Below, in pieces: positions 6,192 through 12,998 of a stretch of 16,281 nucleotides of DNA (positions are counted from its first letter, which is position 1; the number at the start of each line of letters is the position of its first letter). A program made the position numbers and the translations under genes. The notes beneath the pieces are model-generated. The model ran no database searches and was not told where the DNA came from. It was given only the letters and a program-made list of their open reading frames with translations. The DNA comes from Eubacteriales bacterium (GTDB lineage: Bacteria; Bacillota; Clostridia; Peptostreptococcales; Anaerovoracaceae), in contig JAQVOT010000007.1 of the NCBI GenBank assembly GCA_028702415.1, positions 1-16,281 on the forward strand, in the 5' to 3' direction.

Positions 6192-6208
6192 TTGGCACGG
6201 GCTTTGCG
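6192..6208 (+). promoter_or_regulatory. Sigma-54 (-24/-12) promoter of the dehydrogenase-aminotransferase operon
   Basis: TTGGCACGGGCTTTGCG matches the sigma-54 consensus TTGGCACG-N4-TTGC at every position, with GG (6194-6195) and GC (6206-6207) twelve bases apart. Transcription should start near 6219. It lies downstream of a sigma-54 activator gene and its repeated palindromes. No tRNA or open frame explains the rest of the 5922-6313 interval. The leader contains a small AGTGGG-CTAA-CCCACT hairpin (6249-6264) of unknown role. Confidence 0.92.
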
Positions 6209-6313
6209 TATTATATAAATCGGGTTCTGATGGGCCCGCACATTAAAAAGTGGGCTAACCCACTGAATAAGTTTAACCATTTTTCACATATTAAAAAAGG
6301 AGGAACTAAAAAA

Positions 6314-7738
6314 ATGGCAGATTTTAATGCAAAGGAATACGTTGCAGGTTTAGTAGAAAAAGCCAGAGCGGCTCAGGCAGTTGCCGAGAACTTCACTCAG
6401 GAAGATTGCGACCTGATGACTGCAGCTGTTACTTATGAAATGACTAAGCCGGAAAACATCAAGATGTTTGCTGAGATGCTGGTTGAAGAATCAGGCATGG
6501 GTATTGCGGCTGACAAGCAGGCAAAGATTATCGGTAAGGTTTGGGGCTCATACCTCCAGATGAAAGATAAGAAGACTGTAGGACTGGTTGAAGAAAACAA
6601 GGAAACCGGCATGCAGGCTTATGCTAAGCCAATGGGCGTTGTTGCCGGTATCATGCCTGTAACAAACGGCGAAGCTACTCCTATCGTTAAGTCAAACATG
6701 GCTCTTAAGACAAGAAATGCTATCATCCTTGCTCCACACCCTAAGTGCAGCAAGCTGAACCTATTCGTTGTTGATAAAATCAGAGCAGTCATTGACAAGC
6801 TGGGATATCCAATGGATCTGGTACAGACTTGTGAACCTGAAGCCGTTAAGCTTTCAACTTCACAGGAACTGATGAAGCAGTGTGACTTCATCCTGGCAAC
6901 CGGCGGCGAAGCACTGGTAGAAACAGCTTACTCATCCGGTACTCCTGCTATCGGCGTTGGTGTTGGTAACTGCGTATCAATCGTAACAGGAAAAACTCCA
7001 ATGAGTCAGGTTGCTGAGCTGATCACAAGATCAAAGAAGTTCGATAACGCTACTTCATGTTCAACAGAAAATAACATCATCGTATTCGAAAGCTGCTATG
7101 ATGAATTCATTAAGGAAATGGAAGCTCACGGTGCTTACATGGTTAAGGGCGATGAAGAAAAGATGAAGCTGCAGAAAGCTATGTGGCCGAACACTCCTAA
7201 CGATAACGTGCTGAACAGAGCAATCGTTGCTCAGAGTGCTGAAAAAATCGCTGAAATCGCCGGTTTTGATGTTCCTGAAGGAACATGCGTGCTGATGGCT
7301 CCGGAAGAGGGCGCATCAATTGAGCACCCATTTGGTGGGGAAAAACTTTCACCTGTATCAGGTATACAGAAGGCTAAGGATCTTGACGACGCAATCGCTA
7401 AGCTGATGGCTTGTCTGGATTATCAGGGCAAGGGCCACAGCTGCGGTATCCACACTGACGATCCTGCAGACGTAGAGAAGCTCGCTATGATTGCTCCTGT
7501 AACCAAGTGCGTTGTTAACCAGCCACAGTGCCTCGTTAACTCCGGTGGATGGACTTGCGGATTCCCTGTATCAATGACTCTGGGTTGCGGAACTTGGGGC
7601 GGAAACTCACTGTCACACAACGCAACATTCGCAGACCTTCTGAACTACACATATGTTTCAAGAGAAATTCCTAACTGGAAGCCGGAAAAGGTTGAAGACT
7701 TCATCGACGCATCAGTAATCGCTAAAGTTGATGCATAA
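6314..7738 (+). CDS. CoA-acylating aldehyde dehydrogenase (sulfoacetaldehyde/succinate-semialdehyde dehydrogenase type)
   Basis: The protein has 474 residues and starts at the ATG ten bases after AGGAGG (6298-6303). The open frame before it (to 6146) overlaps the promoter. It belongs to the acylating aldehyde dehydrogenases, which oxidise an aldehyde to an acyl-CoA with NAD(P) through a catalytic cysteine, probably Cys249 in FDNATSCSTENN (243-253). Other family marks are KPMGVVAGIMPVTN (105-118), TGGEALVETAYSSGTPAIGVGVGN (196-219, cofactor side) and the C-terminal TLGCGTWGGNSLSHN (422-436). The FDNATSCS region and the TLGCG motif look closest to SauS and SucD rather than to acetaldehyde-specific EutE. 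It is co-transcribed with the omega-aminotransferase (21-base gap), so the likely substrate is the semialdehyde made by that enzyme. Sulfoacetaldehyde, malonate semialdehyde and succinate semialdehyde cannot be separated by eye. The even, biased codon use suggests high expression. Confidence 0.88.
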   Translation: MADFNAKEYVAGLVEKARAAQAVAENFTQEDCDLMTAAVTYEMTKPENIKMFAEMLVEESGMGIAADKQAKIIGKVWGSYLQMKDKKTVGLVEENKETGMQAYAKPMGVVAGIMPVTNGEATPIVKSNMALKTRNAIILAPHPKCSKLNLFVVDKIRAVIDKLGYPMDLVQTCEPEAVKLSTSQELMKQCDFILATGGEALVETAYSSGTPAIGVGVGNCVSIVTGKTPMSQVAELITRSKKFDNATSCSTENNIIVFESCYDEFIKEMEAHGAYMVKGDEEKMKLQKAMWPNTPNDNVLNRAIVAQSAEKIAEIAGFDVPEGTCVLMAPEEGASIEHPFGGEKLSPVSGIQKAKDLDDAIAKLMACLDYQGKGHSCGIHTDDPADVEKLAMIAPVTKCVVNQPQCLVNSGGWTCGFPVSMTLGCGTWGGNSLSHNATFADLLNYTYVSREIPNWKPEKVEDFIDASVIAKVDA

Positions 7739-7759
7739 ACGAGAAAAGGAGATATAGAA

Positions 7760-9085
7760 ATGTCAGCAATTAGAGATAAAGATTTAAAGTATAATATTCA
7801 TTCATGGTCCGCTCAGGGGGCACTGAACCCTATCGTAGTAACCAAGGCTGAAGGAATTTACTTCTGGGACGAAGACGGCAAGAAGTATGCAGATATGTCA
7901 TCACAGCTGGTTAACTCAAACCTTGGCCACGGAAACAGAGCTATCATCGATGCTATCGTTGAACAGGCTAATAAGATGCCTTTCATGGGTCCAGGATTTG
8001 CTATCGACTGCAGATCAGACGCTGCTGAAGCAATAGTAAATATGTCCGGTTTCCCTGAAGGATCAAAAGTATTCTTCACTAACGCAGGAGCAGAAGCAAA
8101 CGAAAACGCTATCAAAATCGTTCGTCAGTTCACAGGCAAGCTGAAAATCTTCTCACAGTACAGATGCTATCATGGTTCATCCGCAGGTGCAGGTATGCTT
8201 ACCGGCGAACCTAGACACTTCTTCAACGAGCCGGGAGGCCCTGGTTACGTAAAATATGATGGACCTTATGCTTACAGAGCACCTAAGGCCTGCAAGTTTG
8301 CAAACGATGACGAAGTTGCAGATTTCTATCTGGAACTGCTGGAAAATCAGATCCTGTACGAGGGACCTGAACAGATCGCTGCAATCTGGCTGGTATCAGT
8401 AGTAGGTTCAAACGGCGTACTTATTGCTCCGGTTAAGTGGTATCAGGGTGTAAGAGCGCTGTGCGACAAGTATGGAATCCTGATGGTAGCTGACGAAGTT
8501 ATGGCAGGATGGTTCAGAACAGGTAAAGCATTTGCTTACATGAACTTCGGATATCAGCCTGATATTATCACATTCGCCAAGGGTGTAACATGCGGTTATG
8601 TTCCTATCGGCGGCGTGGTAGTATCCCCTGCAATCGCTAAGTTCTTCGACAATACTTCACTGGGTTGCGGACTGACTTACTCAGCCCATCCACTTGGTTG
8701 TGCTGCTGCAGTTGCAACGATCAAGGAATACAAGGATCAGGACGTAGAGAACAAGATCAAGGTTACAGGCAAAGTTCTGGCAGACATCCTGGACGGCTTT
8801 GCTGAAAAGCACGCTTGCGTAGGTCAGGTAAGACACATCGGTCTGTTCTCAGCAATCGAGCTGGTTAAGGACAAGGCTACAAGAGAACCCCTGGTTCCTT
8901 TCGGCAAGGACCCTGAAGGCATTATGCCTAAAATCCTGGGAATGCTGAAGGCTGATGGATTCTGGACATATTCACACGAGAACATGTTCGTAGTAACTCC
9001 TCCGCTCATCATCACTGAAGATCAGTTGAGAGAACAGCTGCCGATCGTAGACAAGGTACTGGATGCAGTAGATGCTATGATCTAA
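7760..9085 (+). CDS. Class III PLP-dependent omega-aminotransferase (taurine/beta-alanine/GABA type)
   Basis: The 441-residue protein is full length for class III (fold type I) transaminases. It shows the substrate-side HSWSAQ (14-19), TNAGAEANENAIK (107-119) for PLP phosphate, the aromatic/His stretch YRCYHGS (134-140), ADEVMAGWFRTG (244-255, Asp245 pairing with the PLP pyridine N) and Lys274 in FAKGVTCGYVPIGG (272-285), the Schiff-base lysine. It moves a terminal amino group to an oxo acid and yields a semialdehyde. The HSWSAQ start recalls the taurine:2-oxoglutarate aminotransferases of anaerobes, which is a recollection and not a search result. It has an AAGGAG site before the ATG and follows the acylating dehydrogenase in one operon. 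The pair predicts omega-amino acid to acyl-CoA catabolism. No sulfoacetaldehyde reductase, Xsc or transporter is present in the window. Confidence 0.88.
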   Translation: MSAIRDKDLKYNIHSWSAQGALNPIVVTKAEGIYFWDEDGKKYADMSSQLVNSNLGHGNRAIIDAIVEQANKMPFMGPGFAIDCRSDAAEAIVNMSGFPEGSKVFFTNAGAEANENAIKIVRQFTGKLKIFSQYRCYHGSSAGAGMLTGEPRHFFNEPGGPGYVKYDGPYAYRAPKACKFANDDEVADFYLELLENQILYEGPEQIAAIWLVSVVGSNGVLIAPVKWYQGVRALCDKYGILMVADEVMAGWFRTGKAFAYMNFGYQPDIITFAKGVTCGYVPIGGVVVSPAIAKFFDNTSLGCGLTYSAHPLGCAAAVATIKEYKDQDVENKIKVTGKVLADILDGFAEKHACVGQVRHIGLFSAIELVKDKATREPLVPFGKDPEGIMPKILGMLKADGFWTYSHENMFVVTPPLIITEDQLREQLPIVDKVLDAVDAMI

Positions 9086-9114
9086 GCTTAAAGCTTAATC
9101 TGAATGAACATAAG

Positions 9115-9148
9115 GACGGCTTCATCATCGGCTTTGAAGCCGTCTTTT
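9115..9148 (+). terminator. Terminator of the dehydrogenase-aminotransferase operon
   Basis: GACGGCTTCA (9115-9124) and TGAAGCCGTC (9135-9144) form a perfect 10-bp stem with a 10-base loop, followed by TTTT. The promoter of the next gene starts within it: a TTGAAG (9134-9139) that could serve as -35 is in the 3' arm. Confidence 0.88.
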
Positions 9149-9160
9149 AATGTGCTATAA
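9134..9160 (+). promoter_or_regulatory. Extended -10 promoter of larA, apparently leaderless
   Basis: TGCTATAAT (9152-9160, TATAAT at 9155-9160) ends seven bases before the ATG at 9168, so the transcript should begin at or next to the start codon. No Shine-Dalgarno sequence is present. A weak -35 candidate, TTGAAG (9134-9139), has a 15-base spacer and lies in the terminator stem. The segment TGTGCTATAATCT is identical to that before the GTPase-RNase gene. Confidence 0.7.
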
Positions 9161-9167
9161 TCTTTTT

Positions 9168-10436
9168 ATGAAAATCAAACTCGGATATGGCAGCGGGTTT
9201 CAGTCCGCAGATGTGCCTGAAAACAACATAATTAAATTATTAAAGCCCAATGAAATTTCTCGCAAAGGCAGCCAAGAGATCCCGGCAGCATCAGATGCAC
9301 CTTCCATTGTCAGGGAGGCACTGGCTGAGCCCATCGGCGCTCATAAGCTGAGGGACATGGTTCAGCCCGGCGAGAAGATCGTAATCATCACAAGCGACAT
9401 CACCAGGCCCATGCCAACATGGGATGTGGTTCCACATGTGCTGGATGAGCTCTATACAGCAGGTGCAAAGGCTGGCGACATCAGTCTTGTTTTTGCGCTT
9501 GGAAGTCACAGACCCCATACTGAGGAAGAAAAACTCCATCTTGCCGGGGAACAGGCTTATTACGAAATAAGCTGCGTAGACAGCAACCCCATGGACTGCA
9601 TTCACATGGGGGTCACCTCGAGAGGAACGCCTATAGATATTACACGGATTGTTGCTGAAGCCGACAGACGAATATGTCTTGGCAATATCGAGTATCACTA
9701 TTTCGCAGGATATTCCGGGGGAATCAAGGCACTGATGCCCGGTGCCTCAACACCTGAAGCAATCCAGGCAAACCACTCAATGATGGTTGATGAGAATGCA
9801 TGTGCCGGAAAACTTGATGGTAACCCCCTGAGAGAAGATCTGGAAGAAGCTGCCGGTATCTGCAACATTGATTTCATCGTTAATGTTGTTCTTGATGAAC
9901 ACAAGAAGATAATTCATGCAGTGGCCGGAGGTGTAATAAAAGCACACCGCAGGGGATGTGAATTTCTGGATAGCCTGTATAAAGTTGATATTCCGGAGAG
10001 AGCAGATATAGTAATCGTATCCCAGGGCGGTGCACCGAAGGATCTTAATCTGTACCAGACACAGAAGGCCCTGGATAATTCAAAACATGCGGTGAAGGAT
10101 GGGGGAACCATCATTCTGGTGGGTGCCTGTCCCGAAGGCCTGGGGCAGAAGACCTTTGAAGAATGGATTACTGAAGCCGATAAACCGGAAGACCTTATAA
10201 AACGTGTTAGAGAAGACTTCAAACTGGGTGGCCACAAGGCGGCAGCAATAGCAATGGTTTTGCAGAGAGCAAACATCAAGCTGGTTTCCGAAATGGATCC
10301 TGACTTCGTCAGATCAATTTTCCTTGAACCCTATCATGACCTGCAGACCGCTATACTGGACGCCCTGAGGGAACATGGCCGGGATGCAAGCATAATCATA
10401 ATGCCCTATGGGGGTTCCACACTACCGGTTCTGTAG
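9168..10436 (+). CDS. larA: LarA-family nickel-pincer 2-hydroxyacid racemase/epimerase
   Basis: The 422-residue protein matches the lactate racemase (LarA) family in length and motifs: SDITRPMP (76-83, Arg80), ALGSHRPHTEEE (110-121, catalytic-type His114), GNIEYHYFAGYSGGIKALMPG (172-192, His177 and Lys187), ANHSM (201-205, His203) and GGAPKDLNLYQTQKAL (287-302). The Lys and two His residues that hold the nickel pincer nucleotide in LarA are present, so an active enzyme is expected. LarA relatives racemise different 2-hydroxyacids (lactate, malate, phenyllactate and others), so the substrate is open. The cofactor makers LarB, LarC and LarE are not in the window and must be elsewhere. The start is set at 9168. 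The in-frame ATG at 9150 overlaps the -10 box. A strong terminator separates it from the aminotransferase operon, so any pathway link is only by position. Confidence 0.87.
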   Translation: MKIKLGYGSGFQSADVPENNIIKLLKPNEISRKGSQEIPAASDAPSIVREALAEPIGAHKLRDMVQPGEKIVIITSDITRPMPTWDVVPHVLDELYTAGAKAGDISLVFALGSHRPHTEEEKLHLAGEQAYYEISCVDSNPMDCIHMGVTSRGTPIDITRIVAEADRRICLGNIEYHYFAGYSGGIKALMPGASTPEAIQANHSMMVDENACAGKLDGNPLREDLEEAAGICNIDFIVNVVLDEHKKIIHAVAGGVIKAHRRGCEFLDSLYKVDIPERADIVIVSQGGAPKDLNLYQTQKALDNSKHAVKDGGTIILVGACPEGLGQKTFEEWITEADKPEDLIKRVREDFKLGGHKAAAIAMVLQRANIKLVSEMDPDFVRSIFLEPYHDLQTAILDALREHGRDASIIIMPYGGSTLPVL

Positions 10437-10498
10437 ATTAACATTGCCGTTTATGTATGCGGCTCCAAGGATTTAAATAAATCAGCTGGTTATAAAAT

Positions 10499-10540
10499 AA
10501 AGAACGTATTCCGCTCCTAGTTGAATGAAATACGTTCTTT
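10499..10540. terminator. Bidirectional terminator between larA and the FN3 protein gene
   Basis: AAAGAACGTATT (10499-10510) and AATACGTTCTTT (10529-10540) form a perfect 12-bp stem with an 18-base loop. T-rich sequence follows on both strands (TTCTTTTG on plus, TTTATTTTATA on minus). The stop codon of the minus-strand gene (10517-10519) lies in the loop, so its last codons form one arm. Confidence 0.85.
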
Positions 10541-12190
10541 TGTTCTGTATATATGGTCTCTGCTTGTTCCCATGGAATTCACCAGCAAAACCAGATACCC
10601 GTCATCAACAACCACGCTCTCAATTTCCCCAATTGGGACCGAGAAACTTCCCAGATACTGCTTATCGGAAACTCTGTAGCAATCAACATAGCTTTTTGAG
10701 CCACTGACCCATGTGCAGACGAGGACAACACCATTATATGCACCTACATCCTGGGCATGGTTGTACCTTATATTCTTCCAGATAAACTTCTCAACATTGA
10801 AATCTGAATCAGTAACGTATATTTCGTTTCCCTTGGAAAGATAGTACTTGTTATTGCTAACATCATATGCTATGCCGGATGTGGTCCGCGGAAGGTTAAA
10901 TTTCTTCTTATATCCGTAGCTGTCCCCATCCAACACCGTGCAGAGACTTGACCTGATACTTTTATGTGTACGAACTGTATAGAAACTGTCAGTATTAGGA
11001 TTGTATGTTGAACCGTTAGCATGTCCCATGCTTACGTTGGGTCCGGATTTTACGTAATTGCCGTTTCTGTCATAGCAAATCAGCACACCCCTAGAACCTG
11101 ACCTGTTAACATATGAAACAACATATCCGTCCTCGGTAAGGCTCATTGACTGAGGTATGTTGCATCCGCTACCCCCTGTTATTGTAGCCAATGTTGTTAA
11201 ATTTGATGAGTTTAGAGTCTCGATCGTGTGGGAAGAACCATAGGCTGTCGCCTTCTCAGCAGCACTTGATACGGTAATTGCCTGACCTGTTTTTGATTCC
11301 ACAGTTTTATCACGAACTGTTGCTTTTGCCTGAAGTGAATACTTTCCCGCATCCCGGGCAATCTCCAGGGTCGAAATTGCTTTCCCGTCTTCTCCGAGAG
11401 CATCGACGGTCTTAACCCTTTCATATTCTCCCGTTGCCGGATTAAGCTTCTCCAAATCATATGCAGTTGCAAAGTCTATAGCCTTCCACCTGAGAGTAAG
11501 GGATGAATCTGTCAATTCTTTTATCCTCGGACTTGGTGTTCGGAGTTTTTCAGGATATACGGTTACATCAAAAGCTTTCCCGGATGCAGCGAATTCCTGG
11601 GTTTCTGCCGCCACCACAAGGATTTTTGTACGGCCAGGTTCCAGAAATTTTATATCGCCCTTTTCATTCTCAACAGCTATTTTCTCATCTGCAATATGAC
11701 AGTAAATATCCCCTGTAGCCGATGCATCAACTGCAATTTTGTCTCCCTTGAAGCCATCGAAGTTTTCATTGGAGATGTTCATTTCCTGGGGTGGCTTGAT
11801 CGTGATCTCACCATAGTCATCCATGGACAAATCCTGGCCAATGGTACCCCTGACCGTAATCCTGTAAGTCACTCCTTCTTTAAGATTTCTGATCTTGTGA
11901 CTGTTATCCTTTGATGCTTCCAGCCAGGATTTCTCCGGATCTGTTTCCGGTCCTGCCACTTCTCCGGAGGGGTCTAACTGTTCTATCCTTATTTCATACC
12001 CGTCCATATTCGTATTGTCCCAGGTTGCATATACAATGTTATCAAACTGTGTGATCTGCAAACCTGTAACCCTTTCCGAAACCCGGGATTTCTGGACTCC
12101 AAAAATCAAAAAAAGCATAACAAGACATGCTGCCAGTATAACCGACAGCATAATCAACTGAAACTTTGAAATTGGATATCTATATTTCAT
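10517..12190 (-). CDS. Membrane-anchored fibronectin type III / propeller-like protein
   Basis: The protein has 557 residues from the ATG at 12188-12190, one base after the lexA stop. It has a short cytoplasmic start, one membrane helix (about 10-32) and a long outer part. The outer part holds an FN3-like domain (about 38-134, VTGLQITQFDNIVYATWDN), a Big/Ig-like stretch (about 135-213), a second FN3-like domain (about 214-308, LTLRWKAIDFATAYDLEKL) and a C-terminal region (about 320-557). That last region has repeated short beta motifs such as GVLICYDRNGNYV, NEIYVTDSDFNVEKF and SYVDCYRVSDKQYLGSF that look like propeller blades. A surface-exposed binding or adhesion role is likely, but no catalytic motif is seen. 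A GTG at 12211, inside lexA, is an alternative start. Neither start has a clear ribosome site, so translation is probably coupled to lexA. Confidence 0.8.
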   Translation of the reverse strand: MKYRYPISKFQLIMLSVILAACLVMLFLIFGVQKSRVSERVTGLQITQFDNIVYATWDNTNMDGYEIRIEQLDPSGEVAGPETDPEKSWLEASKDNSHKIRNLKEGVTYRITVRGTIGQDLSMDDYGEITIKPPQEMNISNENFDGFKGDKIAVDASATGDIYCHIADEKIAVENEKGDIKFLEPGRTKILVVAAETQEFAASGKAFDVTVYPEKLRTPSPRIKELTDSSLTLRWKAIDFATAYDLEKLNPATGEYERVKTVDALGEDGKAISTLEIARDAGKYSLQAKATVRDKTVESKTGQAITVSSAAEKATAYGSSHTIETLNSSNLTTLATITGGSGCNIPQSMSLTEDGYVVSYVNRSGSRGVLICYDRNGNYVKSGPNVSMGHANGSTYNPNTDSFYTVRTHKSIRSSLCTVLDGDSYGYKKKFNLPRTTSGIAYDVSNNKYYLSKGNEIYVTDSDFNVEKFIWKNIRYNHAQDVGAYNGVVLVCTWVSGSKSYVDCYRVSDKQYLGSFSVPIGEIESVVVDDGYLVLLVNSMGTSRDHIYRTKERISFN

Positions 12191-12191
12191 C

Positions 12192-12872
12192 TTAGAAATA
12201 TCTGAACACACCCTTTACCTTACCAAGTATTTTAACATCGTCCAGGATGATCGGACTCATTGTTGAGTTTTCGGGCTGCAGGCGAATGTGACCTTTTTCT
12301 CTGTAGAAGGTCTTAACGGTGGCCTCGCTCTCAAAGCCATCCACCATGGCAACTACCATGTCTCCGTTGCGGGCTTCACTGCACTGTTCAACCAGAATAT
12401 AATCCCCGTCCATTATACCTGCTTCTATCATGCTTTCACCACGAACAGTCAGCATGAATGTGGTGCCGTTTCCAACAAATCGGGCAGGAACCGGGAAACT
12501 GTCCTCTATGTTCTGCTCAGCCAGTATAGGTGTACCTGCTGCAATTCTGCCAACCAGCGGAACATCGATCACATCGGCACGCTCAACTCCATCCGACGCA
12601 GCTCCTGGATTCACTCCGAATCCCGCATTCACTGCGTTTCTGATCGCTCCCTGTTGATCAAAATCATCATCGGCAACCAGCAGAGCCCTCGGTCTTGCCG
12701 GGTCCTTCTTCAGAAATCCCTGAGCCTCCAGACTGGCAATATCCTTATGACAAGTGGACGTGGATTTAATGCCAAGCTCTGTACAGATCTCCCGCACTGT
12801 TGGCGGATAGCCCTTCTCCCGGATATTCTTCTTCATATATTCAAGTATTCTCTGTTCACGCTCCTTTGACAT
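12192..12872 (-). CDS. lexA: LexA, SOS-response repressor
   Basis: LexA represses DNA-damage genes and cleaves itself when bound by RecA filaments. The 226-residue protein has an N-terminal winged helix (GYPPTVREICTELGIKSTST, 21-40). It then has the self-cleavage bond Ala112-Gly113 in GRIAAGTP, the catalytic Ser147 in RGESM and Lys187 in SEATVK. It is about 20 residues longer than typical LexA because of an acidic/glycine-rich linker (about 65-100). The start is the ATG six bases after AGGAGG. The 21 extra upstream codons lack such a site. An inverted repeat overlapping the -35 region points to autoregulation. The stop is one base before the start of the FN3-type protein gene, an unusual partner for lexA. 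Confidence 0.96.
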   Translation of the reverse strand: MSKEREQRILEYMKKNIREKGYPPTVREICTELGIKSTSTCHKDIASLEAQGFLKKDPARPRALLVADDDFDQQGAIRNAVNAGFGVNPGAASDGVERADVIDVPLVGRIAAGTPILAEQNIEDSFPVPARFVGNGTTFMLTVRGESMIEAGIMDGDYILVEQCSEARNGDMVVAMVDGFESEATVKTFYREKGHIRLQPENSTMSPIILDDVKILGKVKGVFRYF

Positions 12873-12939
12873 AGGACACCTCCTGAAAACAATATGCAAC
12901 TTCTTTAATGGCAAGCATATAGCCTGCTTTTGCATCTAC

Positions 12940-12968
12940 AGTTTAGCATATCTTGAGCTGCAATGCAA
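12940..12968 (-). promoter_or_regulatory. lexA promoter
   Basis: On the minus strand TTGCAT (12963-12968), a 17-base spacer and TAAACT (12940-12945) preceded by the extended TGC motif predict a start near 12933, about 60 bases before the lexA ATG. The -35 box overlaps the LexA-type operator. Confidence 0.65.
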
Positions 12969-12979
12969 ACATTTGTTTG
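12966..12979 (-). promoter_or_regulatory. LexA operator (SOS box)
   Basis: CAAACAAATGTTTG on the minus strand fits the Gram-positive SOS box CGAAC-RNRY-GTTYG at all but one position (A for G at position 2). It overlaps the lexA -35 hexamer. It is the core of a longer imperfect palindrome (12958-12987) with CTGCAA/TTGCAG outer arms. LexA-controlled autorepression is the natural reading. Confidence 0.7.
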
Positions 12980-12998
12980 TGTTGCAGAAAATTCGTTC

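Noticed and set aside
5878..6198. Minus-strand open frame of 106 codons over the operator region
   Set aside because: It overlaps the end of the regulator gene and all downstream palindromes, lacks a ribosome site and shows no recognisable domain.
6146..6313. 56 extra N-terminal residues for the acylating dehydrogenase
   Set aside because: The stretch covers the sigma-54 promoter and leader. The ATG at 6314 has an AGGAGG site and gives the normal family length.
9150..9167. ATG at 9150 as the larA start
   Set aside because: It would translate the -10 box. MKIKLGYG from 9168 is the usual LarA beginning.
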